Source: Ciona intestinalis (taxonomy: Eukaryota > Chordata > Ascidiacea > Phlebobranchia > Cionidae). From it: 64,000 bases of DNA. Positions 34,701 through 48,010 of the stretch are shown here, one piece after another. How positions within the stretch are numbered: position 1 is the stretch's first letter; each line of letters starts with the position of its first letter. The translations under genes were made by a program, and so were the position numbers. The notes under the pieces were generated by a model. It had not been told where the DNA came from. It did not search any database and saw only the letters and a program-made list of their open reading frames with translations. The stretch is taken from positions 5,976,983 to 6,040,982 of the forward strand of contig NC_020172.2 in the NCBI RefSeq assembly GCF_000224145.3, written 5' to 3'.

Positions 34701-37700
34701 ACCCCAATCACCGTATGAATAATGTTGGGGATTAGCATGAATAACCTTAACTTATTTATCCTCGCATGGCGGGGCAACGACAGTCGTTATAACACGGGTG
34801 TTGTTCATACACCTCGTGCCCGCTTAATTGGTATTTTTTTACGTTAATCAGTTAATCAACTAAGTTAAACCATCTTTTTATTTTGACGTACACTTTTAAA
34901 AAGATTAATAATCACCCCCCCAGGTTTTACTTGTCGGGGAAAACATTCCCTTTCCGAGTAAACTACGATACCGATGTCACTACGGAACGAGTTTCACCAC
35001 AAACGCTAGAATCGATGCACAACGTAATAGGATCGATTGTGGGAAACCCCCTTCTACTACGACAACCCCAATACCTGAGTCAGGTGGGTTTTATATGATT
35101 TCTATAAATTTGTATGGGTTTTATATAATTTCTATGTGTTTGTTACGGCTCAGCGGTTTAGCGCTCATCTCTAGATAAGATGATACAGGTTCAAGGCTCG
35201 TCACTGCTACCATTGTGGGCGTATGTGTCTTTGGGCAGGACACTTAACAGCAATTGCTTCAACCCAGTAGTCACTAATGGGTTGTAGCAGCTTAGGTGTT
35301 AACGTGTTTTATATATTTTCTATTTCTGTAAACTTAGGTGTGTTGTTTGTCCCCCAAATAACCCCCTTTTACCAATACAACCCCTTACCCCCTTTCACCC
35401 CACAGGTTACCTGGTGATTCCCCTCTCCCTCACCCAGGAGGATGGCCCCGTCATCGCAACCACCAATATAACATTGTACGAATGCAGTCATCATAAATCG
35501 TGGGTGTTTTATTGCTTACTGAAATGTCTCACAGTTATATTGTCATAAAACCAATCAACTCAGTGATTTTTGAATTTTTAGGCTCTTTGAATAACCATAT
35601 AGTTATCGTGAATTGTGGGTGTTTTAATTAGTTCTACCTAAACAACCCTCCTACCCCCACAGGTGTATGTCATGTGCAGGGAGTGGCTTCGGGTGTGTGT
35701 GGTGTCCATCCGAACATAAATGTACCGATAGTAACCAGGATTGCAACCAACTATCCGATGTTATAATCAACTCAACAGTAAGTATTATATAACTTTATCT
35801 CTTCGAATAAAGTAGCGAAGATTAAAATAATTAAACAACGAAGAGAAGGAAATTAGCAGCGAAACAACAGTCGTTAAAATACTTTATAGGTAAAAACTGC
35901 TTGAGTAAAAGTGTGGAATAAAAGCGTGCCCGCTAAACCCAACATACAGTTTGGCAATACAGTTGTATCTATTTTGCAAATCGACAGTCGTGAAAACATG
36001 ATCTGGGTATAAATATATGTTTAATTAATTCATTACATTAGTACTAGTACTGTGGTATCTTTTTCATCCCAGCCCATTTCTACAACTCCATTATTTCCCC
36101 ACAATCCACTCAATTGTTCCCATTGTTTCCTGTCAATCCCGATTGTGATGTCACAATAGCCCATGTAGTGTCAGTGGTTGTCTAATTGTTTACAACACAA
36201 AGGGTTCTATGACATCACAAATAACAATCTACTTAAATAGCCCGAGGGTTAAAACTCACTTATAGTGACGTCACAATGCTGAAACCGCGAAACTTCGAAA
36301 ACGTCGCGCGTTCAAGCGACCGCTTCCGTTCTTGTTCTCAAGTCACCGAAACTCTACAAAAAAATAAAAAAGTTTGAGACCACAGGAATGACGTTCAACG
36401 TAAGCGTGTTTAACGACTGTGGTTTTGTCGACAAATCTCGTGTTTTCGTTCTTTTATGTTCGCTACCGTAATCGAAGACAAATTTACGCTGAAAGATTGA
36501 ATGTAACTTATTTATGCCCGCTTACGAGTTACCACTTATGTAACTTTATGGGTTTTTTTTATCGGTTTTAGCGGCGTAACAAACGTTGAGTATTTGCAAC
36601 TTCTATGTTCCCGAATTTATTCAGATAACGTAATAATGGATTACGTCACAATGCCTTATGTTAGGTCCGCTTAATCGCGTCGAATTGCGAGATTTCGATT
36701 CGAGTAATCCGCGATGATATTATTACGTCATAATGTAACAATGGAAATCGCGGCAACGCCAAGTTCTGCTTTCCGATTATTACGTCACAATAACTTCCTC
36801 CGCGACACTCGCGCCATGAACTTTAAACATTATGACGTAATAATCGTTAATCGTCGCAGAAGATTAGAACAATGGTGTCACGTGACCGGGGCTACTGGGG
36901 TCAATGTTGTAAATAACGTCATAATGGTGTTTATGACGACACAGAGGTTAAGGTTTATTACGTAACAAAGGTTTGTTATGACGTAACAATAAAGTTAGTT
37001 CCATGTTCATTGTTAACCCCCGTTGTTATTATGATGTCATAATTATTGACGATATTCGAGAACCGATCAATTTTTTTTGTGTGACGTCACACACCCATGT
37101 ATGATTCATCTTGACGTCACCATCGTCTTGTTCAAAACAACTTAAATTGTGTTACGTCATAATATATAGTTTGTTTGTTACGATTATTGTAACAATAGCT
37201 TTGTCACGTAAACAATCCAACTTTATCGCGGTTATCGTCGTTTCCCTGTGACGTCACAAGCATGACGCGACGCGATTGGTTCACGGTCGATTGCACACCA
37301 GGCACGTCTCGACTTGCCCGATTGTTTCCATTCATTTAAACAAAGGATTATTGATTACGTTTGTGACGTCATAATCGCATTATCACATGTTGATATTTAA
37401 ATTATAATTTCCCGCCAAAACGACGTCATATAAATTCCATTGTTTTCATTGTTTATATTCTGGAATAGGTTTTTGTGACGTAAATACTTCAACGAGAAGA
37501 TCGACAATGTTGGTCTGTGTTACGTCATAATTACCTTGGATTCCTATGGTTTATCACGTGATACTAAATATAATCCTCACTGTTACGTCACAACCCCATA
37601 TTTTTCGCGCACATCGCGATTTCGTTCAAAACCATTTCCGCTTCACGTGTCGCGTATCTTCACATTCCTTGTGACGTCACAAGCATGCCGATACAAGCGA

Positions 37701-40700
37701 ATATGGCGGTTGGCAGCGATTCGCGAATTTTCGCGTATTGTGACGTCACATACGTGTTGCGCCAAACAATCGACCATTATTACGCAGCGATATTTGCATT
37801 ATGACATAACAATGCTTATCTGACAGTTCTATATTGATATTATTACGTCACAGTAGCGTTGCTACGTAGGTGGTCTATGACGTAATAATGGAACTTGTCA
37901 GTTAGATACTGAACGCTGCTGGTGGATATGACTGTTTTGTTATAATGGGCAACTATGACGTCACAATGCATTACGTGATAGAATTCTAATGATCACACGT
38001 AGTAGGGTGGGAGAAGATGGAACACCTCTAGCACATAATATCCAAATATTCTGATCGTTTTTTAAACAATTAACAACGGTCTATGGGAGTCGTGAGGATA
38101 CGGTTTTATAATTTATTGTATCTTCTTTGTTTACTACCAAATGGGACAGAAAATAGAATGAAAAGGTGTCCCAACTCCCCCCAACTAGTTATATATACAT
38201 ATTTGTACATTAACTTCCTCCCTCAGGCTTGCCCCAGTTAATGTTAACAACAAACTAACGCATAAATCCAATTATTCAGACATGTGAATTAAAAAAAGAT
38301 TTTTAAAATTAACGTTTTTTGAGCTTTTACTCATATTTAACTGTTTGTACCCCGAACTTAATATACCCCATCACCCCACAGGCTTGCCCCCAGCTAACCC
38401 TCCTACCCTTCCTACACTTCCCCCCCACCTTCCCCCGCCACACCCCGGCCACTATATACCTCAACGTGGCCGACCGTCTCAACTTGACCCTTGCTGCGTC
38501 GAACCTGCATTCTCTCCAGCGGGTGGCACCAGATGATTTCATCTGTGACATCACAATACCTGGGGAATCCCCGCAACGAGTATCGGGAATTAATGAAGGC
38601 AGCGCCATCAAGTGTCTTAATGTCCGAGTGAGTAATAGAAATAATATATAGTAAGAAAAGAAATATTAAAAAATTAAAAAAGCGACAAGCTTCAACACCT
38701 AGTGAAGTTTATATGGTAGCAGCCTGGGTGTTGGGGTAATGGGCAACTCTGGCCTAAACCCCGGGTCGCCAATGTGCCTCGCTGTAGGACCTCACTCATA
38801 TATAACCCTCCCTTTATAACGCATCATAATCCTTATTAACCTTCAGGGGCAACTCCCACCAAACCAACGAAGCAAGAACGCAACCATCAAAGTTTACTAC
38901 GATACAACCAACATACTGGATAACCCGCATAATATTAACGGTAAGTGTTCGGGGTGTGGGGTTCAAGGTTTAATGCTGGTAGTTGTGTGTCATTGGGCTT
39001 GGCTGCTAATTGCTTTAACCCAGTGGTCAGTAATAGGTTCAAAACTGTACCCTCACGACTTCCATAGACCGTTGTTAATTGTTTAAAACACGATCAAGAT
39101 ATTTGGATATTATGTGCTAAAGGTGTCCCATCTCCCCCCACCCCACTAAATATAAATGCATAAGGTGACTTGTAACTTATCAGTGATCATGAGGTGTGTA
39201 TACACCGACAGTGAGCATAAGGTCCAACTAACCCCCCCCCCCCCCACAGTCGAGATGTACACATGCGCATTAGCGGAGCAGAACAACTGCGGCAAGTGCC
39301 TCCAATCCCCCACTAGGTGGCACTGTGGATGGTGCGAGCAATCGAAAAGTTGCACGATTGGTCGAGCGTGTATGACATCACAATGGACAGAATCGACCTC
39401 AAGTAAAGGTTGTCAAAACCCAACTATTACTGAGGTGAGTCGTCTTCTTGAAAAAGAGGAAAATATACATTTTTTATATTCTGTATGTGAGGTCCATGAG
39501 GACCTGGGATTTGGCCCATTACCCCAACACCTTAGTCTGTCCAGAAGTGACGTGCTCACCAAAGTGAAGTCCTTTATTCATGTTCCGAAAATATTATCAT
39601 TCAAACGCTTGGCAATTAAAACCACAGCTATGCAACATACAAAGTGCTCGTACCCCTGTGTTGCTGCAGAAGCCAACGGTAACAGTTCTACCCCCTTTTA
39701 TATTTACAAGTCACCTATATTACTTTCTTCTTCTTTAACCCCTAACCACATAATACCTGCTAATATAATGTAGAAGGTATAACCTCTATATCCGAAACAT
39801 TAAATTTTCCTGCAAAGATTAATATCTTACAATTATGGTCCCACACAACTGTCCTACCTAACGCTGCCAACCTCTACTTTGACCCACCCCTTTCTTTCAG
39901 TTCCAACCCGCTACAGTACCGATAGGGGGGAACTCCCGGGTGACGATTAGGGGTACGAACCTTGACAGAGGGTTAAATATGAGGGTGGAGGTCAAAGGTC
40001 ATCAATGTACGAACCTGCAGATGGTGGATATCAAGGATTGGTTGGTCAATGTGTTATATATAATATAGACCAGGCGTGCCCAACCTTTTTGACACAAGAT
40101 CTACTTTTCAACTAACCAACTGCACGCGGTCTACCAGCTAGCGTCAACGTATGCCGAAATATCTCTTGTATGCGTTTATCCCCTGTATAAGCAACTGCAG
40201 CGGTTCAATGAACCATGCTCATGGTTTTAACTTATCAGCAACAAAACTACTTTCATTACTACACAAATTTTAATGACTTCGTTACCAAAACTAACTGAAA
40301 TGTAACAAACGAAAAAACGTCACACATACAATTTTTGCGTCACACGTCATCTTTAGCGGAGCTTAGTCGTGTTTTTCCAGGAAAATCCCTCTCATAGCCC
40401 CCGTGTACCGTTCTAAAGTGCTGCTCCTGATTAGCTTTTTTTTGCCCCACGGTACCGTTGCGTTGCATATTAAACAAACAGGCTTTGAATACGAATAAAC
40501 AGGAACAAATAATCGTCCTCCTATTTAGCGTTAAAATGATAGGTCTTGGCTCGTTATCTCTCTGCCATGCTACTAACGTTTGTTGCGATCGCTTGTCAAA
40601 AGCCGGAAAGGATCAAAATTTTGGGGAATATAGTCAAAAATACTTAGTTTGAAGCACAGAGAGTTACTAGTGTACAAATCATGCAGACCAGGTTAAGGAA

Positions 40701-43700
40701 ATTATTGTAAAATATTCGCCATTGTTCGGATTGTTACGTCATAGTAGTCATCATCTTGGATTTTTTGCCTGCTGCCGAACAGGTACGCCCTCTTAACACG
40801 GTCCGTATTTTTTGTACAAAGTATTGATAAAATTAATGATTTGGCAATTATAACGCCACAGCAGATTGTTTGAAATTTTTTTTATTACACCTGTCGCGGT
40901 CGACCTGAGATAGGTCCGCGGTCGACGGGTTGGGGCACGCCTGATATAGATGGTCCAATGGCATGCAATGATGTATATTGTGCTTCTATTGAATGAATGA
41001 AGCTTATTTAAATTTTTCATGGCGGGGCAACGACAGTCGTTATTACACAGGTGTTCTGTTACCACGTATGTAACTTTGTGGGTGATTGTTTTTATGTATA
41101 GCTGACAATTTAGACAACCCATTAGTGACCACTGGGTTGGAGAAACATTCGTTAGGTGTTTTGCCCAAGCACACATTTGCGCACAATGGTAGCAGCGTTG
41201 AACCTGTGCCCGATGTGCTAAAGACAGGCTGACCACTGTTATAGCCCCAGGGCCCAGACTACATATATATATATAATATAAGAGTAAGCCCATACTTCAT
41301 AATACCCTTTATTTTCCAGTTGTTCGTTTTCGTGCGAGTTCAATGGAATAGGTCGCACTGAGGGGAAACTCCCTGAAGGAAGAATAAGTTTATGTATCAC
41401 CCATGAGGGAAGCAGTCGGTGTAAAAGTGGCCGAGCTTATAACGCAACCTCTGACCAGGTGGGTGGGAATATTAGGTTTTGAAATTGATCTTGTAGCAAA
41501 AATTAAATCGTATTTAAATCATTGTTAATGAAATTCTGTTCCCCAGATATTCAAATTTGTTCAACCAGTAATAACGAACTTCTTTTAGTATTTATTGCTC
41601 CAGCCTTCTGTACCGTTACCGCAGATACAAAATAAAGTTGTATAATTATTTTTTTTTAGTTTGGTCTACTTTTTTTTATATTTAACCGTTTCATATTCCC
41701 CAGATTTTTAAATTCGTCCAACCAGTAATAACGAACTTTTCCCCGAAATCTGCAATATCTGGTTGGGGTACCGAGGTTACGGTTGAGGGGAAGTACCTAG
41801 ATACAGGAAATGATGTCACAATTAAAATTGTCGGCGAGGATTGCGTCGTGGATCGGTGAGTTTCAGTTTCGAAGTTTTTTAATTTTCCTAAATGAAAATA
41901 CTTTTTTTTAGACACTTTATTCTTAGGTTTTTGTAGGAAATTACATTTTTTAAATAAATTTTTAACTTCTATTTTTTTGTTCAAATGTTTATTTTGTTTT
42001 ACTAGAAAAAATAATTTTTTCAACTTAAAAAACTGTCTCGTTCCAGTTCCACGTTGACCTCTACCTCCCTCGTGTGTCATCTACCGTGCAGAGCGACGAG
42101 GAACCGACGAAGTACGCGACACCACCACCATAGACATTATCGGCAAGCTGTCCCAAGTTTCCTGGTTCGTGGAAATATTTTGAAATATATTTTTTTAAAC
42201 TTATTAACACAATTTTAGTCCCAACCAATATCATTGCGTTGACAGTTGAACCATTTTAATTATTTATGTGAACGCTGTTGCCAGCAGGTGGAATATAAGT
42301 CTGTAAAAAGAAGTTCTTTTTTTCTTTACATTTAAGACTCAACACCAAACCCTATACTACAGACAAAATATTGATAACTTAAAATTGAAACCAAAGTTGC
42401 TGCATCATCTCTTTCAGTCTTTATATTGTTTCTATGTTTTACATTACTCGCAATTTTTGCCGAAATGGAAACTTTTTCTTATAAAGAAATTAGTTATTTA
42501 ATGTTATGAAAACTTAAAGAATATTTTACAAAAAAAATGTAAAACATAATTGAATCTTAAAACGTTTCTATTTCTATGTTCAAATATATACTATTTCTAC
42601 ACAGGCGATGTTCGACGGTTTTATTCGAACAGTGTCCGAGTTCCGATTCGAACACCATGTCGCGTTGGAGGATATAACTCCTGGGATATCTATCAGTAGC
42701 GGGGGAATCCCCCAAACCATTACTGGGGTGAACCTACATTTGATTGACAGGCCGAGGATCGTGGTCTCGGTGAACGGGAAGAAGTTCGTTCATGTGAGTA
42801 GTGGGGGTGGGGTTGTGTTTGGGTGTAGTGTTTGGGGTAGATATAGCTCATTGTAATTGCATTATCATAACCCAACTTGTGGTAAATATAGGGGAGAAAA
42901 AAGCTCTTGGAGGGTTGTGAAAAAGTCTCGGGTTGTGAAAAAGAAAAAAATAATATTATGAAACTCCCTTTTTGTCTAAAACCCCCTTTATGTTTACATG
43001 CGTTATGTTTGGGGTGTGTGGGTGAAATAAGGGGTGTTATAGCAAACTTAAAACTAAACTTGAAAATTATCCCTTTTTAGCTTTTAAATAAAACCATAAA
43101 ACCCGTTCCACTTTTCCATCTAAGCAACCTTGATTGACGGATCTTGGTATAATCTGAATCCACATTTCTTGTAAAACAAGTAGTCATTGTAACTACATTA
43201 TCAACCAAAAAGCTCGAGTTCTGCCAAATTTTCCTGATGGAATTCAATCAAAATTACACTTTATTTCCCCAAACTGTACATTTTGAGATTGTTTTCTTTG
43301 ATTTTGCAGTTTTTTTTGTAAAATATTTTTTTATTTACGAACTTGTCCTTTCCTACAGACATGCATCGTTGATGGATTCCAACTAATCTGTTCGTCGCCC
43401 AACATTACAACGGGGGTGACCATGCGTAACGGGGGTAAGTTGACACATGGGTGGGGTAAGATGGTCTAGTAGAACCCTGGGTGTTGAGGTGTTAGACCAA
43501 CATTTGCTAAGTCCAGGAATGGTTTAAAACATTCCACTTATTTTACATTTAGTTTCCTAATATTATACGACTGTTAAATACACACTTGGTAAACCCAGTT
43601 ATTCGCCCAATCGCGGCAAAATTCCACCATATAAACCCCAATAATTTTTTCCCCCCATAGACCACATCACTGGCATATTATCGATTGAAACATTGCAACC

Positions 43701-46700
43701 GAACTGCGCAGAGGTGCACAACAACGACGTGCAGATCACTTACGTGCCCAACCCTTACTTTGAGCATTTCAAAGGCGACGATCGAACAAAACCTTTCACC
43801 GGGGAATCGCTTTATATACGGGTGGGTTGGAGTTTTGCTTCATATTAACAAACTGAGGGGTTACCATTGTTTTTAATTCTTGTTATATATTATAAGTGGT
43901 CCTCCTCAATCATGCGCATTCATGTTCAATGATTTTGCCTTTGTTTTTAAACGTAATTTTTATGCTCAAATTTAGAAGTTTAAATTTAAAATATTTTAAA
44001 CCTAACTCAAAAATTTGAACTTATTTTTTCCGGTAATTCAATTGTATTTTCCCTAATAATTAATAAACTGTTTTGTGTCACTTTGCATGCTTGTAAAACT
44101 TTTCAACACTTTTATCAAATTTTTGCAACATTTTTTATTCCTTCTTATAGTTCTAATTTAACTACAGTATGGTCTCATAATCCCCATTATGACATCACAG
44201 GGATCCAATTTATGTCCGATAAACAACGATTGTGACAAAACAATAATCAGTGTGATGGTGGGCAATTGGAATTGTAACATTACGAACGTTAATTACGACA
44301 CGGTGACATGCACGCCACCTAGTGAGGCCGATAACGGGGAATACAATGTTGTGGTAAGTGAGGATAGAAATATTATAAACTTATCAAGATTTTGTTATTT
44401 AAAAAAAAAAATTTTAAAAAGTGAAATGTTTAGAAGTTTTAAATTAAAAAAATTGCTGTTAAACATAATATATATAATTTTAATTTCAAACTTTAATTAG
44501 AAAATAGTAGTTTGCATAAAAAGTAGTTTAAAATTCACTTGTAAGACTGTAAAATAATATTCCAAATTCTCAGGTGTAAATAAGTGGTTAAGACCAAAAC
44601 AGAATAAAAAAATAAAATTCACCCAAAAATAAAAAAAAAGGAAATTTTGCTTTGAAACTTTCAGGTGAAAATAGGAGGTTACGAGCAAAATGTTGGTCGG
44701 TTGGTTTACAACAACACAAGTAAAACACCAACAACCATGTTGATAGCTATCGTTATCATCATTGTTGTGGTGTTGGCCATTGTTGTCACTGCGCTGGTTT
44801 GCATCTATCGTCGTCGTGCCAACCGTAGCGACGAAGAAGTGAAGAATATGCAAGTGCAGATGGATCGCATGGAATCGAGGGTTGCGAATGTTTGCAAAGA
44901 AGGTGAGTGGGGTGGTATAAGCATATATAGACCTTATACCATTAGTGGTGCCTTTCCCTATGTTTGGTCCAACTAAGTCTCGTTGTGTAGAATCTCAAGA
45001 CGCCAAACCTGGGGGGTTTGGTTGGCGTATGTGGTCTTGGGCAAGCATGGTATGTGATCACCCACAAAGTTACATACATGGTAACTCGTAAGCACAAGGT
45101 GTATGGAACAGAACACCCGTGTTATAACAACTGCCGTTGCCCCGCCATGCGAGGATAAATAAGTTACATACGCGGTAACTTGTAAGCGGGCACGAGCTGT
45201 ATGAAACAGAACACCCGTGTTATAACAACTGTCGTTGCCCTGCCATGCGAGGATAAATAAGTTACATACGTGGTAACTTGTAATCGGACACGAGGTGTAT
45301 GAAACAGAACACCCGTGTTATAACGACTGTCGTTGCCTCGTCATCCGAGGATAAGTAAGTTACATTTATTCATTTCACTTCATACTACACCCCCCTAACC
45401 CCATATATTTGACCTCAGCATTTGCGGAGTTACAAACGGACATGTCCGAGTTAGACACCGTGGGAGGGGGGACGGGAATTCCTTACTTGGAATACAGGGT
45501 TTACTTAATGCGTGTTTTGTTCCCTGACCCTCTAACTGCAGAACAACAACATACGTTGCTATTATCAGGTTAGTATCATGTTATCAACTAATCATATTTT
45601 GCGTGATTGTATTGCCTATGCATTTTATTTGTATGGTGATTTTTTGGTAAAAATTGTAGTTTCTGCGAATTTGGTAAAATTTCTATTTAGTTGTAATATA
45701 TTTCAATTTGTTTTGTATTGTTTCTATTAACTTTACGATATTTCAATACATTTTATAACATTTTTATTGATTCTATAATATCTCTATTAAATCTTATTAA
45801 ATTTGTATTATTTTTATAATATTTTTATAGACTACCGCACGAACAGCGTCCGTCAAGGTCGCGGTCGAACGATCGGGATGGAACGTTTCAATCGATTGTT
45901 GGAAAACAAAGTGTTTATGATGTCACTGATTCGATGTTTGGAACAACAAAGAGGTTTCTCCATGAAAGACAAGTATGATTGTGATGTCATAATTCAATTA
46001 TTTATAATTTATTTTACCTATCTCTGTATCTTATAATAATTATTTTATGGTAATTACAATGCAAACGACATTAATTATGACATCACATGTATAATTATGA
46101 CATCACAGGGGAACAGTAGCAGGGTTGATTATGGTGATTTTTCAAGATCGACTCCACTACGCCACCGAGTGAGTAGAGTGACTTCAGTTTCGTATATATT
46201 TAAACTAGTTAAGCTTACAGTCGGCTTGGGTTTGTGAGCGTATGTGTCCTTGGACACTTAACGGCAATTGCTCCAACCCAGTGGTCACTAATGGATTGTC
46301 TAAATGGTCAGCCATGCATAAAACCAGTGTTTTAACGCATCTGGTATAACGAGGCAAACCAGGGTTATGTCGTTGTCATACAAGGTATTTGTGTAACATC
46401 AAATTTATTAAAGTTCATTATTTTACATATTTTGGTCCATTTCGAATGTTACAACCAGTATATTAGAAACGGTTGCCTCCATTTTCAATGTATATTAAAA
46501 CAAAATATTGTGGTGACTGCGTTTGCACTGCACATAAGTAACACATTGTCATCACAGGATTGTGTGTCTAACTATCCCTGCCTCCCCTGTGTTTATACAA
46601 TTCAATCACTATATATATATGTATATAACTATATAACTATATATCACTTTACACATTCTCACAGAATATTGGAACAACTCCTCGCTGATTTGATTCGTAA

Positions 46701-47962
46701 AAACATGGAAAGTCGAAATCATCCCAAATTATTGCTGCGTCGTACTGAGTCGGTAGCTGAGAAAATGCTGACTCATTGGTTCAGTATTTTGCTTTATCGC
46801 TTCGTCGTGGTGAGTATTATGATGTCATAGATATTGTGATGTCATAGATATTATGATGTCATAGATATTATGATGTCATAGATATTATGATGTCATAGAT
46901 ATTATGATGTCATAGGTATTATGATGTCATAGGTATTATGATGTCATAGATATCATGATGTCATAGATTATATGATGTCATAATGACAATAAAATAAATG
47001 ACCAACTGCTGTTGCCGCCAAACATTATATATTTCCAACAACTAAACTTCTGGTATAAAAAATTATAAACTTTATTGAAACCGATGTTTTATCTGCCAGG
47101 CATTGAGGCTTTATTAGGTTTAAAGTTGATTTCAATAAAATGTTAATTTTGCTTATGTGCTAAAACTATGGGTTTTTTGTAAGTTTATAACGTGACTAGT
47201 CGCATAGTGTGAGACTTATGACATCATCGATGACATCACGGTTACCATGGTTACAGGAATGCGCTGGCGAACCTTTGTTCATGTTATGTCGTGCGATACG
47301 TCAGCAAGTAGACAAGGGTCCGGTTGATATGTACACGGGGGAAGCGAGGTACTCGTTAAGCGAGGATAAACTACTCAGGCAAGATGTGGAACATCGGACT
47401 ATTGTAAGTAGGGGGTGTTGTAGGTGGGGTGGGGGAGGATGGGACACATTTAAAACATAATATCCAAATATTCTGATTGTTTTTAAACAATTAAGAATGG
47501 TCTATGGGAGTCTTGGGAATACGATTTTATATTTCTTTGAATGTTCTTTATTTGCTACCAAATGGGACGACAAAATAGAATAAAGGGTGTCCCATCTTCC
47601 CCCGTCCTACTATATAGTGTTGGTTAGGAGGGAACTATGGTACGAATCCATTATAACGACTGTTGTTGCCCCATCATGGGAGGGTAGTTAAGTTACATTT
47701 ATTCTTTCATATTATCTTGTTATTATAAATATTATCTTCACACATCGCCCACAGACACTGCGTGTGAACAACTATTTATCGGAACTTGACATTCCTGACT
47801 TTGCTGTGAAAGTGTTGAGTTGCGATTCAGTGTCGCAGGTAAAGCGGAAGATATTAGACGTCGCGTACATGAACCTCCCGTATTCGGGGCGACCCCACCC
47901 TGCGGAGGTCGATATTGGTAAGTAGGGGTTGTGGGGTGCATTGTATTGTTGTGGGTGTATAC

Positions 47963-48010
<48 letters not shown>

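Noticed and set aside
40458..40652. 64-codon frame inside the hAT element
   Set aside because: Too short and without transposase motifs; the element is non-autonomous.
42608..42856. 82-codon frame as an independent gene
   Set aside because: It is plexin exon 15 read past its donor.
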